A DNA stretch of 64,000 nt, taken from positions 23,017 through 87,016 of the forward strand of contig CAZZAO010000005.1 in NCBI GenBank assembly GCA_964652205.1, written 5' to 3'. Under the pieces are notes generated by a model. The model was given only the letters and a program-made list of their open reading frames with translations. It was not told the origin of the DNA and made no database searches. Of this stretch, positions 34,624 through 43,786 are shown in pieces. Within the stretch, counting starts at the first letter, position 1, and the number at the start of each line of letters is the position of its first letter. Made by a program: the position numbers and the translations under genes. The stretch is from ZC4RG36 sp964652205. GTDB lineage: Bacteria > Chloroflexota > Anaerolineae > Aggregatilineales > Phototrophicaceae.

Positions 34624-35580
34624 TCAAGTGGTACGCTGAAGCCCGTACCATGCCTGACAGGCCGCGCCAACCGCAGGCGACATCACCTGTGACTGAACGA
34701 TTTCGAGATGGCGATACATCGCCAGCGTCGTCCGCTGATCGAGCGAACGCCGGGCCGCCGGAAAGATGAACCCTGCCGCCGCGTGTCCGAGGCCGCCGCC
34801 GATGACGTAGAGCGCCGGACTGAGAATCCCCGTCAGGCAGATCATCAGCGAAGCGAGCCAGTCTCCCATCTCGTCCATGACGGCCAGCGCCAGCGCGTCG
34901 CCGGAATGCGCCGCCTCGATGACGGCAGCCGTCGTCAGCCGCTCGCCGAGGTCGGCCAGCACGCTCTGCGGATAGTCGGGCAGATGCTCACGCGCGCCTG
35001 CCAGCATCCCCTGCCCTGACAGGTACATCTCCGGGCAGCCGTACATCCCGCAGACACACCGGCGGTTCGTCGGCATGAACGGCATGTGGCCGATTTCCAT
35101 CGCCGTGAAGCCGGAGCCGAGCAAAAGCTGGCCGCCGACCACCGCGCCGCCGCCCACGCCTGTCCCCAGCGTCAGATAGACGAAATCACGCTGCCCGCGC
35201 GCCGCACCAAAGTACAGTTCGCCGAGCGCGCTGGCATTAGCATCTTTGGCGACCCACACCGGCAGGTTTTCGGGCAACCGCGCCTGAATCCCCGCGCCGA
35301 GCGGAACGCCATACCAGTTCAGATTAGTCGAGACATCAATCACGCCAGTGATCGGATTGACGATCCCCGCGCAGCCCACACCGACGCCGGTGATCGGTCG
35401 ATCCGTCTCTGCCAGCAGATGATGAACGCCCTCGGCGACCCGATCCATGACGGCATCTGCGCCTTGCGCCGGGAGCGTCGGCAGAACGTCGGTCGCCAGC
35501 ACGTTTCCGGCGCGGTCGATCAGCGCAAAAGCGATCTTCGTCCCACCAATATCAACGCCAATGGCAAGCTGGTCGGTCAT
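34624..35580 (-). CDS. ROK-family sugar kinase
   Basis: A 318-residue ROK kinase with phosphate-binding VDIGGTK (9-15), catalytic Asp in VAKDANASALGE, second ATP motif GTGVGGG, and the zinc site CVCGMYGCPE of the ROK consensus. It phosphorylates a hexose, most often glucose or an N-acetylhexosamine. I placed the start at the ATG at 35580; the frame is open upstream, but that would run into the preceding gene. It begins seven bases after the SIS-domain gene's stop, so the two are co-transcribed, and the PIG-L deacetylase follows. Confidence 0.9.
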   Translation of the reverse strand: MTDQLAIGVDIGGTKIAFALIDRAGNVLATDVLPTLPAQGADAVMDRVAEGVHHLLAETDRPITGVGVGCAGIVNPITGVIDVSTNLNWYGVPLGAGIQARLPENLPVWVAKDANASALGELYFGAARGQRDFVYLTLGTGVGGGAVVGGQLLLGSGFTAMEIGHMPFMPTNRRCVCGMYGCPEMYLSGQGMLAGAREHLPDYPQSVLADLGERLTTAAVIEAAHSGDALALAVMDEMGDWLASLMICLTGILSPALYVIGGGLGHAAAGFIFPAARRSLDQRTTLAMYRHLEIVQSQVMSPAVGAACQAWYGLQRTT

Positions 35581-35587
35581 CGCAGGC

Positions 35588-36343
35588 TTATTTATGTCCC
35601 AGACCGAGGAAAGCGGGCAGAGTCGCCATCTGGTAGCGCGCCAGAAAGGGGCGATAGCGCTGCAAAAGCGCGTTATTATGCGCGTCACCTTCGGTCAGGT
35701 TGGCGCTGACCCACAGCGGCGGCTCGATGCCGCGCTCGGCCAGCAGCCCCGCTGCCTGAACGGTAATCGCCTGCACGATAGCCGATCCGGCGATAGTCGA
35801 AGTCGCGCCCGTTCTGTAGGGCGTGTCAGGCAGCCCAATCGCCGCGTCTCCCGCCGGAGTGTGCGTATCGATGGCAATATCGGCGACTTCGTACAGCTTC
35901 TTGCCGCTCGAATGGCGCGACGCCACCGAGCGACTGTGCGTCAGCGAAGTAATGGCAATCACCTTCAGCCCGCCCGTCCGCGCCAGCGACGCCATTTCAA
36001 TCGGCACCGGGTTGACGCCGGAATTAGAAATGACCGCGAGGACGCTGCCCGCGCGGAACTCATAGCGCGCCATCAGATACTTCGCTACGCCCTCGACGCG
36101 CTCGGCGTCACCGTCGGCCACGTCGTCAATCGCCAGCACCGGGGCAAGGCCGCCGGCGCGGTACGCCGCATCTTTAGCGATCAGCGCCGAGTGGCCGCTG
36201 CCGAAGAGCATGAACAGGCCACCCTTTTCGATGGCCTCAGCGACGGCCTGCGCAGCCTGTTCAATCGCCGGTTTCGACTCGGTTTCGAGCAAATGGAGCA
36301 GATTGATTACAGTGGAGAGGTACTGTCCGGCGAAATCGGTCAT
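35588..36343 (-). CDS. SIS-domain sugar isomerase-like protein (UPF0309 type)
   Basis: A 251-residue SIS-domain protein. SIS features are FMLFGSGHSALIAKDAAYRAGG, the SNSG loop (VISNSGVNPVPIEMA) and a C-terminal helical part with TLPAFLGLG. Length and order match the UPF0309 (SIS-domain) group, thought to act on phosphosugars such as N-acetylmuramic or glucosamine phosphates, or as a regulator. A GAGGG site precedes the chosen ATG at 36343. Co-directional with the ROK kinase and deacetylase, it suggests salvage of an N-acetylated sugar. Confidence 0.82.
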   Translation of the reverse strand: MTDFAGQYLSTVINLLHLLETESKPAIEQAAQAVAEAIEKGGLFMLFGSGHSALIAKDAAYRAGGLAPVLAIDDVADGDAERVEGVAKYLMARYEFRAGSVLAVISNSGVNPVPIEMASLARTGGLKVIAITSLTHSRSVASRHSSGKKLYEVADIAIDTHTPAGDAAIGLPDTPYRTGATSTIAGSAIVQAITVQAAGLLAERGIEPPLWVSANLTEGDAHNNALLQRYRPFLARYQMATLPAFLGLGHK

Positions 36344-36408
36344 GATGGCCCTCAGGTCACGGTCTGGAACAATAAGCTGCAAGATTAGACATTCAATCAG
36401 CTAAAAAC

Positions 36409-36437
36409 TTGTCAAACCGTCGTTTAAAGTGTACAAA
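36409..36437 (+). promoter_or_regulatory. Possible promoter of the first sugar ABC operon
   Basis: TTGTCA (36409-36414) and TACAAA (36432-36437) separated by 17 bp. A second candidate -10 (TATAAC, 36522-36527) lies closer to the gene. Confidence 0.4.
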
Positions 36438-36521
36438 CAACGCAGGTTTGCGACGAGGTTGAGACTTTCTTGAAACGAGTCTCTAGCCCCATGCCGGTTT
36501 TCAGGTCCAACACAGCGGCAT

Positions 36522-36540
36522 TATAACCATAAGCGGCATA
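36522..36540 (+). promoter_or_regulatory. Candidate -10 box with adjoining 13-bp shared motif
   Basis: TATAAC (36522-36527) is followed directly by CATAAGCGGCATA (36528-36540). The identical 13-mer occurs at 51983-51995 before the other sugar-binding protein. An AGCGGCAT half-copy also lies just upstream (36512-36520). The position over a predicted transcription start fits an operator. Confidence 0.45.
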
Positions 36541-36631
36541 CAAATAATATATAAGGAAGGTGGAATTAGCGAAGACCCGATCTGGCGCAGTGACATTCTT
36601 GCAAGAGGTTAATTTAACTGGGGGGCATCTG

Positions 36632-37906
36632 ATGAAGAAATTGTTCGTTGTTTCGCTTTTAGTCGTGCTGGCGACCTCGTTCGTCGCTCACGCGCAGGAT
36701 AAAGTGACGCTGGTGTATGGAAGCTGGCGCACGGAAGACGTCAACGCCTGGGAAAAGATTCTGGCCGTGTTTGAGGCCGAGAATCCGAACATCGACGTCC
36801 GGTTCGAGCCAACCCTCAACACTGAATACGACGCGCAGATGAGCAGCGCGGTAGCCGCTGGCACTGGCCCCGACGTCTTCGCCTGCCGTCCGTTCGACCG
36901 CGCCCTGCTGCTTTATCAGGCGGGCGGGCTGCTCGACATCAAGGATGAAATCCCCGGCCTGAGCCACTACAGTGACGTCGCCAAAGGCGCGTGGTCGACC
37001 GACGACAAGAGCGCGACCTACTGTGTGCCGATGGCCTCGGTGCTGCATGGCTTCATCTACAATAAGGACATTTTCGACCAGCTCGGCCTGACCGTGCCGA
37101 CGACCGAGACGGAGTTCTTTGCCGTCCTCGATAAGATCAAGGCTGCGGGCATCACGCCGCTCGACATCACCACCAAAGACGCCTGGACGACCCAGACGAT
37201 GGGCTTCGAGAACATGTGGCCGAACTTCGCGGGCGGCGAGCCTGCCCGTCTCGGCCTGATTGATGGCACGGTTAAGTACACCGATCCGGGCTTCGTCGCT
37301 GCGCTGACCACCGTCGGCAAATGGGGCGCATACCTGCNNNNNNNNNNGTCGATTGGCTACGCCGACGCGCAGCAGCTTTTCCCGCTCGGTCAGGCCGCCA
37401 TTTACCCGTCTGGCTCATGGGAAATCCCCGGCTTTGAAGAACTGGCTGACTTCCAGATGGGCGCGTTCAAGCCCTACATGCCCGATGACGCCAAGGAATG
37501 CTGGATCAGCGATGAAGTCGATATCGCCGTCGGCATGAACGCCAAAGGCGCGCATCAGGCTGAAGCCAAGACCTTCCTCAACTGGCTGACAACGCCAGAG
37601 TTCGCCCAGCTTTACTCGGACAATCAGCCGGGCTTCTTCCCGCTGGCCGACTACCCGATTGAAGTCAAGGACCCGCTGGCCGCCGAGTTCCTGTCGTGGC
37701 GCAGCGAGTGCGGCTCGACCATCCGCAGCTCCGACCAGTACCTGTCGCGCGGTGAGCCTGCCGTTGCGACAACCCTGGCCGACAATGTTTACCTGGTTGT
37801 TCAGGGCAAGGAAACGGCTGAGGAAGCGCTCCAGAAGGTTCAGTCCGGCCTCGACGAGTGGTACAAGCCGATGGCCGCGCCCGCTGAAGCGACCGCCAGC
37901 AGCTAA
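36632..37906 (+). CDS. Sugar ABC transporter substrate-binding protein (interrupted by N gap)
   Basis: An approximately 424-residue exported binding protein of the CUT1 (MalE/UgpB-like) family. A signal peptide (MKKLFVVSLLVVLATSFVAHAQ-D) is followed by the typical KVTLVYGSW...FEAENPNIDVRFEP and AAGTGPDVFACRP. Ten N at 37338-37347 replace part of residues about 236-239; the frame happens to be kept, but the true gap may be a different length. A strong G-run ribosome site precedes the ATG. Two permeases follow and no ATPase gene is present, so a shared MsmK/UgpC-type ATPase elsewhere is likely. Confidence 0.88.
   Translation: MKKLFVVSLLVVLATSFVAHAQDKVTLVYGSWRTEDVNAWEKILAVFEAENPNIDVRFEPTLNTEYDAQMSSAVAAGTGPDVFACRPFDRALLLYQAGGLLDIKDEIPGLSHYSDVAKGAWSTDDKSATYCVPMASVLHGFIYNKDIFDQLGLTVPTTETEFFAVLDKIKAAGITPLDITTKDAWTTQTMGFENMWPNFAGGEPARLGLIDGTVKYTDPGFVAALTTVGKWGAYLXXXXSIGYADAQQLFPLGQAAIYPSGSWEIPGFEELADFQMGAFKPYMPDDAKECWISDEVDIAVGMNAKGAHQAEAKTFLNWLTTPEFAQLYSDNQPGFFPLADYPIEVKDPLAAEFLSWRSECGSTIRSSDQYLSRGEPAVATTLADNVYLVVQGKETAEEALQKVQSGLDEWYKPMAAPAEATASS
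37338..37347. other. Assembly gap (10 N)
   Basis: Ten unresolved bases inside the sugar-binding protein gene. Ten is a common placeholder, so missing or collapsed sequence is possible. Confidence 0.98.
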
Positions 37907-38007
37907 CTCGATCCACATCATGCAGCGCGGCTGGCTCGCACTCACGAGTCAGCCGCGTGACTGGATGCTCCGCGCCGCGCCATTAGTGAAAGGGTTCATG
38001 GCAGAAC

Positions 38008-38940
38008 ATGGGTTTGACCCGACACACGAGTCTGCGCAATTTAATCTTTCTTCTAGCCCCTGCCATTATTATCTATAGTTTGTTTCTGACTCTGCCGCTG
38101 CTCGATTCGCTGCGCGCCAGTTTCTACACCCAGAATTCCGATGGCTCACAGGTGTTCGTCGGGCTGGAAAACTTTAGCCGCCTCATCAGCGATCCGATGG
38201 CGACGGATTACAGCGGACACTTTCTAAACGCGATCCTCAACAATATCCGCTTCTTTGTCATCTTCATGGCGGTTCAAAACCCGGTCGCGCTGCTGCTGGC
38301 AGCGCTGCTGACGACGCACAGCCTCAAGGGGCGCGCCATCTACCGAACCATCCTCTTCACGCCGACAACGCTTTCGGTCGTCATCATTGGCTGGATCTGG
38401 ACGCTGATGCTCAACCCACTGTGGGGCATCATCAACAACATCTTCAAAGGCGTGGGCCTGGGCAGCCTTATTCCGAAGGAAGGCTGGCTCGGCTCCCCCG
38501 CCCTCGCCCTCACCGTCGTTGCGCTGGTCGGCGTCTGGCAGTACATCGGCCTGCCGATGATCCTGTTTCTGGCGGCGCTGCTCGGCATCGACGAAGAACT
38601 GGGCGACGCCGCGCGCGTGGACGGCGCAAATGCGTGGCAGGTCTTCTGGCGCATCAAGTTCCCGCTGATTCTGCCGACGGTCGGCATTGTCGCCATCCTG
38701 ACCTTCGTCGGCAACTTCAGCGCCTTCGACAATGTCTACGTCATGCAGGGCAGTCAGGCGGGGCCGAATTTCCGTACCGACCTGCTCGGGACATTCTTCT
38801 ATCGCACGCTGTTCGGCGCAGCCGGGCAGCTCCCTAATCAGGCGATGGGCGCGACGATTGCGACGATGATGTTCCTGATTATCCTGGTCGGCGTGCTGAT
38901 TTACTTCTTCATCGCTCAACGACGCCTGATACGCGATTAG
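38008..38940 (+). CDS. Sugar ABC transporter permease (MalF-like)
   Basis: A 310-residue integral membrane protein with about six helices and the EAA loop EELGDAARVDGANAWQVFWR before the last helices, which docks on the ATPase. N-terminal TM1 (NLIFLLAPAIIIYSLF) is followed by a periplasmic loop and the core fold. It pairs with the next gene as a MalF/MalG-type heterodimer. About 100 bp separate it from the binding protein; a weak AAGGG precedes the start. Confidence 0.9.
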   Translation: MGLTRHTSLRNLIFLLAPAIIIYSLFLTLPLLDSLRASFYTQNSDGSQVFVGLENFSRLISDPMATDYSGHFLNAILNNIRFFVIFMAVQNPVALLLAALLTTHSLKGRAIYRTILFTPTTLSVVIIGWIWTLMLNPLWGIINNIFKGVGLGSLIPKEGWLGSPALALTVVALVGVWQYIGLPMILFLAALLGIDEELGDAARVDGANAWQVFWRIKFPLILPTVGIVAILTFVGNFSAFDNVYVMQGSQAGPNFRTDLLGTFFYRTLFGAAGQLPNQAMGATIATMMFLIILVGVLIYFFIAQRRLIRD

Positions 38941-38953
38941 GACTCCAGACGAT

Positions 38954-39880
38954 ATGGCACACATCGAAACGACTACCCCCCATCCCGGCGTCGCAACCGC
39001 CCACCATGAGGCGCACCGGCGCTGGAGTACCCCGCTGGAACGCGCAATTCCTTATATCATTCTGACAGCCTATTCGGTCGTCGCTCTCTTTCCAATCGTC
39101 ACGATCCTGATCAATTCATTCAAAGATCGTAAGGAGCTGTTCCGCGCGCCCTACGCGCTGCCGATAGGCATTTCACTCGATGGCGGCTTCCATCTGATTA
39201 ACAACCTCTCGACCAGCGGTTACGCGCAGGTTCTGGCGCGCGCCTCGGTGTTAAGCTATTTCGGTAACAGCCTGTTCGTGACGATTAGCTCGCTATTCTT
39301 GATCGGGCTGATCGGCTCGATGGCATCCTATGCGCTGTCGGAGTACGACTTCAAAGGCAACCGATTTCTCGGCCTGTATATGGCAATCGGCATCATGATC
39401 CCGATTCGTCTCGGCACGGTGGGTCTGATTAAGCTGACCAATTCGCTCGGCATTTACAACACACAGTGGGCGCTGATTCTGATCTACACGGCTGCCGGAC
39501 TGCCGATTGCCGTTTTCATCCTGACCGAGTTCATGCGTCAGATTCCCTACGAGCTGAAAGATGCCGCCCGAATCGACGGCGCGGGCGAAATTCAGATTCT
39601 CTTTCATTTCATCATGCCGCTGATCCGACCGGCGCTGGCAACCGTGCTGGTCTTCAACATGCTGCCGATCTGGAATGACCTGTGGTTTCCGCTGACCATC
39701 GCGCCCGGCGTGAACGTCCGCACGGTGACGCTCGGCCTGTCCGAGTTCGCCGGTCAGTACAAGACGGACTGGACATCGCTGCTGGCCGCGCTGACGCTGG
39801 CGATGATCCCGCCGCTGCTGCTGTTCATCATCTTCTCGCGCCAGTTCATTCAGGGTTTGACGCGCGGCGCGCTGAAATAG
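38954..39880 (+). CDS. Sugar ABC transporter permease (MalG-like)
   Basis: A 308-residue second permease with about six helices, a PYALPIG-containing periplasmic loop, and the EAA loop PYELKDAARIDGAGEIQILF. The C-terminus FSRQFIQGLTRGALK is characteristic of MalG-type subunits. It starts 13 bp after the first permease, with AGGA upstream, and completes the operon. The hydrophilic N-terminus is His/Thr-rich. Confidence 0.9.
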   Translation: MAHIETTTPHPGVATAHHEAHRRWSTPLERAIPYIILTAYSVVALFPIVTILINSFKDRKELFRAPYALPIGISLDGGFHLINNLSTSGYAQVLARASVLSYFGNSLFVTISSLFLIGLIGSMASYALSEYDFKGNRFLGLYMAIGIMIPIRLGTVGLIKLTNSLGIYNTQWALILIYTAAGLPIAVFILTEFMRQIPYELKDAARIDGAGEIQILFHFIMPLIRPALATVLVFNMLPIWNDLWFPLTIAPGVNVRTVTLGLSEFAGQYKTDWTSLLAALTLAMIPPLLLFIIFSRQFIQGLTRGALK

Positions 39881-40000
39881 AAGGACTGAGCGAGAACCGA
39901 GAACAGGCTCTCAGGCATTTGGCTCGAAGTCAGCCGCCTTGCGCCGGGTCGCTGGTTGATGCAAGTGAATGACCTGATCGGGTAAACTGGATGGTCTTCC

Positions 40001-40022
40001 GTAGGGGCGCGAGCGTCCGCGT
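40001..40022. repeat. Dispersed repeat, family B
   Basis: GTAGGGGCGCGAGCGTCCGC carries the GTAGGGGCGC head shared with copies at 26756 and near 63984. Confidence 0.5.
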
Positions 40023-40143
40023 CTGCCGTGACCTCACCCCGGTTAAGCCCGGTTTTGCCTTTTATCCTGTTACGCTGCATCAACCAATTTCTGGTAGTTC
40101 TTTCAGCGCAGATGCAGGCTTTGAGCCTGCGATGGCACAAATA

Positions 40144-40180
40144 AAAACGCCGCCAGACCAATGTCGCTGGTGGCGTTTTA
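40144..40180. terminator. Bidirectional terminator
   Basis: AAAACGCCGCCAG and CTGGTGGCGTTTT form a 13-bp stem (one G-T pair) with a 10-nt loop between convergent operons. A/T ends serve both strands. Confidence 0.85.
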
Positions 40181-40183
40181 TCT

Positions 40184-40222
40184 TTCTCCCCTCGCCCTGA
40201 GCGAGAGGAGCCGGGGCGCGAG
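40184..40222. repeat. Dispersed palindromic repeat, family A
   Basis: CTCCCCTCGCCCTGAGCGAG followed by AGGAGCCGGGGCG; it abuts the stop codon of the next minus-strand gene. Confidence 0.65.
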
Positions 40223-40223
40223 A

Positions 40224-41216
40224 CTACAGCCTGACTGGCTGGCCTTTTGCCGCCGACTCGTAGCAGGCCAGCGCGACGCGCAGCGCCTGATAGCCATCAT
40301 TCCACGTCACCGACGGTTCGCGCATCTCGCGGATGCTGGCGACAAACTCATTGACCATTCCCTGATCGCTGTCCGACCCCCAGCCGACCCACATCGGGTT
40401 GCGCGGAGCCGATTGGCTGTAAACGGTATGGTACTGCTTCAGAGCATCGACGATTGTGAAGCCGTTTTCGCCGACCATCTCGAAGCGAAAGTTGCCCCAG
40501 CGCGGATAGTAGGTCGGACGGCTCCAGCTACAATCGACGCTGGCGATGACGCCGTTCGCCATCGTCAGAATGACAATCCCGGCAGTATCGACATCGACCT
40601 CGCCCGGATAAAACAGGTTATCGACTTCAGCGTAGACTTCGGCTACCTCGCACTCGAAGAACCAGCGCATCAGATCGACCAGATGGACGGTGTGATCCAT
40701 CACCGCGCCGCCGCCCGCCAGCGCTTTCTGCGCGAACCACGCCCGATGCTCACGCGGAATCTCGCTATGGTTGATGCCAGTCAGTTCGAGAATGCGTCCG
40801 AGATCGCCGCGCGCCAGCAGCGCTTTCGTGGCCCCGGCAGCCGGGCCGAAGCGCGACGGAAACGCCGTCATGAAATTAACCTGATTGGCCGCGCAGATAT
40901 CGCGCATGGCTTCGGCGTCAGCCAGTGTGACCTCAATCGGCTTTTCGCAGAGAATGTGAACCCCGGCTTTCGCCGCCATCTCGACCAGCTCACGATGATG
41001 AGCGTTTTCCGAACAGACGATCACGCCGTCCGGTTTTTCCGTCAGCAGCGCCTCGTGCGTCGGGAACCAGCGGGCGTCGAAGACCTGAGCGAAATGCTGA
41101 CCGCGCTCGGCATCGGTGTCCGAGAAACCGATCATCTCGACACCCGGCGACTGGCGCAGGTTCTGGATGTAACCTTCCGCGTGAAGGTGAGCGAAGCTCA
41201 TGATGCCGATACGCAT
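40224..41216 (-). CDS. Gfo/Idh/MocA-family oxidoreductase 1
   Basis: A 330-residue NAD(P)-dependent dehydrogenase. The catalytic-site lysine is in HILCEKPIEVT (about residue 93), and the C-terminal domain has the GGAVMDHTVHLVDLMRW helix with candidate catalytic His. The dinucleotide loop is unusual (RIGIMSFAHLHA instead of GxGxxG), a variant seen in some family members. It probably oxidises a sugar or inositol hydroxyl. Its start overlaps the stop of the upstream paralogue by one base, so the two are translationally coupled. Confidence 0.85.
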   Translation of the reverse strand: MRIGIMSFAHLHAEGYIQNLRQSPGVEMIGFSDTDAERGQHFAQVFDARWFPTHEALLTEKPDGVIVCSENAHHRELVEMAAKAGVHILCEKPIEVTLADAEAMRDICAANQVNFMTAFPSRFGPAAGATKALLARGDLGRILELTGINHSEIPREHRAWFAQKALAGGGAVMDHTVHLVDLMRWFFECEVAEVYAEVDNLFYPGEVDVDTAGIVILTMANGVIASVDCSWSRPTYYPRWGNFRFEMVGENGFTIVDALKQYHTVYSQSAPRNPMWVGWGSDSDQGMVNEFVASIREMREPSVTWNDGYQALRVALACYESAAKGQPVRL

Positions 41217-42226
41217 TAGAGACTCTCCTGATCGAGGGTGATGGCCTGCCCGGTCTTGATCGATTCGCGCGCCGCCAGCCCGATCTGGAGCGCCTTCAGC
41301 GCGTCACGCGGCTCAACCATGAAAGGCAGGTTGTTGACGAGCGCGTCATAAAAGTGACGAATCTCAAAATCGAACGGCGTGTCTGCTTCGAGCGTGAACG
41401 GCAGCGCGACTTCGCCGACTTCCTGCTGCGGCGGGGACATCAGGTGCGTCCGCATCGTCTCACTGTCGTCGGACGACCATTCGAGCAGCCCGCCCGTCCC
41501 GGCAATGTCGATGGATGTGCGGAAGAAACCGGGTGGATAGACCCACCCGCCCTCAATCCGGCCAATCGCCCCGCTCTCGAAGCGCAGTGTGACCAGAACG
41601 TAATCGCCCGGCGCGTCAGGATGCACCGAGCGCACCGATTTCGAGTAGACACGCCGGACGTCACCGCCGATCCAGCGGGCGTAGTCATAGTCATGGATCA
41701 TCAGGTCGATGATGAGGCCGCCGGAGCGATTCTCGTCGGTGAACCAGTTGTCATTCGACTTGCGCGGCTGGTACGAGACGCGCGTGAGCGCGATCACGCC
41801 CGGCTTGCCGATCTGCCCCGACGCAACGACCGACTGCGCGCTGGCATAGGACGGGACGAAGCGCAGCACCTGCGCGATGAACAGGCGGACGCCAGCGGAC
41901 TCGCAGGCATGGATCATCGCCTTGCCGTCTTCGAGCGTCAGCGCTATCGGCTTTTCGCAGATGACGTGCTTCCCGGCCTGCGCCGCTCTGATCGTCATTT
42001 CGCGGTGCAGGTCGGTCGGGACGCACAGATCGACCACATCGACATCGGCCAGCAGCGCCTCATAGCTCGGATAAACCTTGACGTCGTACTGCCCGGCCAG
42101 TTTTGCCGTGGCGTCGATCCGGGCGCTGTGGATGCCGACCAGCTCCGCGCCCTGCGCCGCGAGCTTTTTCCACGCAGGCGCGTGAACGGTTCCCATCGAG
42201 CCTGCGCCAACCATTCCTATTCGCAT
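41216..42226 (-). CDS. Gfo/Idh/MocA-family oxidoreductase 2
   Basis: A 336-residue dehydrogenase with a standard nucleotide loop RIGMVGAGSMG, catalytic lysine in HVICEKPIALT, and the C-terminal helix GGLIIDLMIHDYDYARW with an Asp/His pair. Members oxidise polyols such as myo-inositol or act on UDP-sugars and glucosides. An AAGGGGGG site precedes the ATG. It is divergent from a further paralogue 384 bp away, forming part of the five-member set in this region. Confidence 0.87.
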   Translation of the reverse strand: MRIGMVGAGSMGTVHAPAWKKLAAQGAELVGIHSARIDATAKLAGQYDVKVYPSYEALLADVDVVDLCVPTDLHREMTIRAAQAGKHVICEKPIALTLEDGKAMIHACESAGVRLFIAQVLRFVPSYASAQSVVASGQIGKPGVIALTRVSYQPRKSNDNWFTDENRSGGLIIDLMIHDYDYARWIGGDVRRVYSKSVRSVHPDAPGDYVLVTLRFESGAIGRIEGGWVYPPGFFRTSIDIAGTGGLLEWSSDDSETMRTHLMSPPQQEVGEVALPFTLEADTPFDFEIRHFYDALVNNLPFMVEPRDALKALQIGLAARESIKTGQAITLDQESL

Positions 42227-42610
42227 TGTCCCCCCTTGAGCCGGTAAATCGATTTATTCTGGCTGGAAATTACTGGCATGAAGTCTGCGCTTGCGCTCTT
42301 AAATTTTCACATCGTCAGGCACTGATGGCGCGCCTGATCGAGTCAATTGTGACCTAAACAGACGTTTGAGCAAAGGAAACCGAGCAAATTGCCCGTGGCA
42401 GGCCGCGCGCAGCAGCGATCAGCGTGTGAAGGGCAGAGGCGTATGACCGGCTCCTCGCCCACGAATCAACCGGAACCTCGGCTGAAAACTGGAATTTACC
42501 TGAAATCGCCCCTCAACCCCCTGTCCGAAGCTGAAGAATAGTTCCATAATGACCCTTTATTGCGTCATACTACGACAGATTTATCGGCTAAAAAGAGGGG
42601 ATTATGGCTT
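42227..42610. other. Divergent intergenic region
   Basis: 384 bp between two divergently read oxidoreductase genes; it should hold both promoters. An AT-rich segment at 42540-42600 is the most likely promoter for the plus-strand gene, but I cannot assign hexamers. No gene is seen. Confidence 0.5.
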
Positions 42611-43720
42611 ATGGGCGACTCGCTGGTGCGCGTAGGGATAATCGGCACAAGCTGGTGGTCGGACGCGATGTATCTCCCGGCGCTGACCAACCATCCGCAG
42701 GCGCAGGTCGTCGCCGTCGCCGGACGCGATGCCGGGCGCACAGCGGCCTTTGCCGACCGCTGGCACATTCCCGGTCGCTACACCGACTACGAAGCCCTGT
42801 TCAAGGCCGAGAAACTGGACGCGGTCGTGATCTCCAGCCCGAACAGCCAGCACGCGCCGATGGCGCTCAAGGCCATCGAACACAGGCTTCATGTCCTGTG
42901 CGAGAAGCCGCTCGGCCTGAACTACAGCGAAGCCCGGGCCATGACCGAGGCTGCTGACAAAGCCGGTGTCATGACGATGGTTCCGTTCACCTACAGCTTC
43001 ATGCCAACCTCGCGCTTCATCAAGTCGCTGGTCGATGACGGCTACATCGGCCAGCTCTATCACCTGAACATGCGCTACTATGCCGGGTATGCCCGCAGCG
43101 GTCAGTATCTCTGGCGTTTCGACGCCTCGCAATCGGGCGGCGGCGTCAGCGGCGATCTCGGCAGTCACTGGCTCTATATCGCCCGCTGGCTGTTCGGGGA
43201 GATCAGGGCGGTGACGGCGATTCTCGGTTACAACGTCCCACGTGATCCCCAGCCGAGCGGTCAACCCTACCCGGTCGGCGACGATTCGGCCATCATCGTC
43301 GTCGAGTTTGAGGCGGGTGGACAGGGCGTGTTGCAGGTATCCGCCGTCGCTTATGAGGAGACGCCTTACGGCCAGATTCACGAGATGGATTTCCACGGCA
43401 GCAGCGGCACGATCCACGCCGTCACCGACTGGATCACGACTCAGCGCGTGTCCGGCGCGCGCGTCGGCGAAGGGCCGAGCAAGGAACTCGTGATCCCGGA
43501 AGCGATCTGGGGGAATACGCGCCGCGAAACGGTAGTCGATACTTATAAGGCGACCTTCCGCGAAGAGGATTTTATGACGCGCGGCTTCATCTCGGCGATT
43601 GCCAGCGGCACAGCGACCGGGCCAACCTTCTACGACGGCATGAAAGTGCAGCAGGCGCTCGACGCCACGCTCTTGAGCGCGAAGGAAGGTCGCCGCGTGC
43701 TGCTGTCGGAGATCAAATAA
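42611..43720 (+). CDS. Gfo/Idh/MocA-family oxidoreductase 3
   Basis: A 369-residue dehydrogenase. The nucleotide-binding segment is VRVGIIGTSWWSDAMYLPAL, a GTSxW variant also found in the paralogue at 45918, with which it shares VLCEKPLGLN, MVPFTYSFMPTS, YIGQLYHLNMRYYA and the C-terminal pattern GNTRRETV. These two therefore come from a duplication and probably act on similar substrates. I start it at the ATG at 42611; upstream codons are not conserved. Confidence 0.86.
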   Translation: MGDSLVRVGIIGTSWWSDAMYLPALTNHPQAQVVAVAGRDAGRTAAFADRWHIPGRYTDYEALFKAEKLDAVVISSPNSQHAPMALKAIEHRLHVLCEKPLGLNYSEARAMTEAADKAGVMTMVPFTYSFMPTSRFIKSLVDDGYIGQLYHLNMRYYAGYARSGQYLWRFDASQSGGGVSGDLGSHWLYIARWLFGEIRAVTAILGYNVPRDPQPSGQPYPVGDDSAIIVVEFEAGGQGVLQVSAVAYEETPYGQIHEMDFHGSSGTIHAVTDWITTQRVSGARVGEGPSKELVIPEAIWGNTRRETVVDTYKATFREEDFMTRGFISAIASGTATGPTFYDGMKVQQALDATLLSAKEGRRVLLSEIK

Positions 43721-43786
43721 CCGACCCTTACAGAAGCTCAAAACAGAAACTGGCACTGAACCGGCTTTTACGAAAAGGGAAAACTC

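Larger units (their letters stand above)
39881..40223. other. Intergenic region with repeats and terminator
   Basis: 343 bp between convergent genes. It contains a family B repeat (40001-40022), a small hairpin (GCAGGC/GCCTGC, 40114-40130), a bidirectional terminator (40144-40180) and a family A repeat (40184-40222). No gene is supported. Confidence 0.6.
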
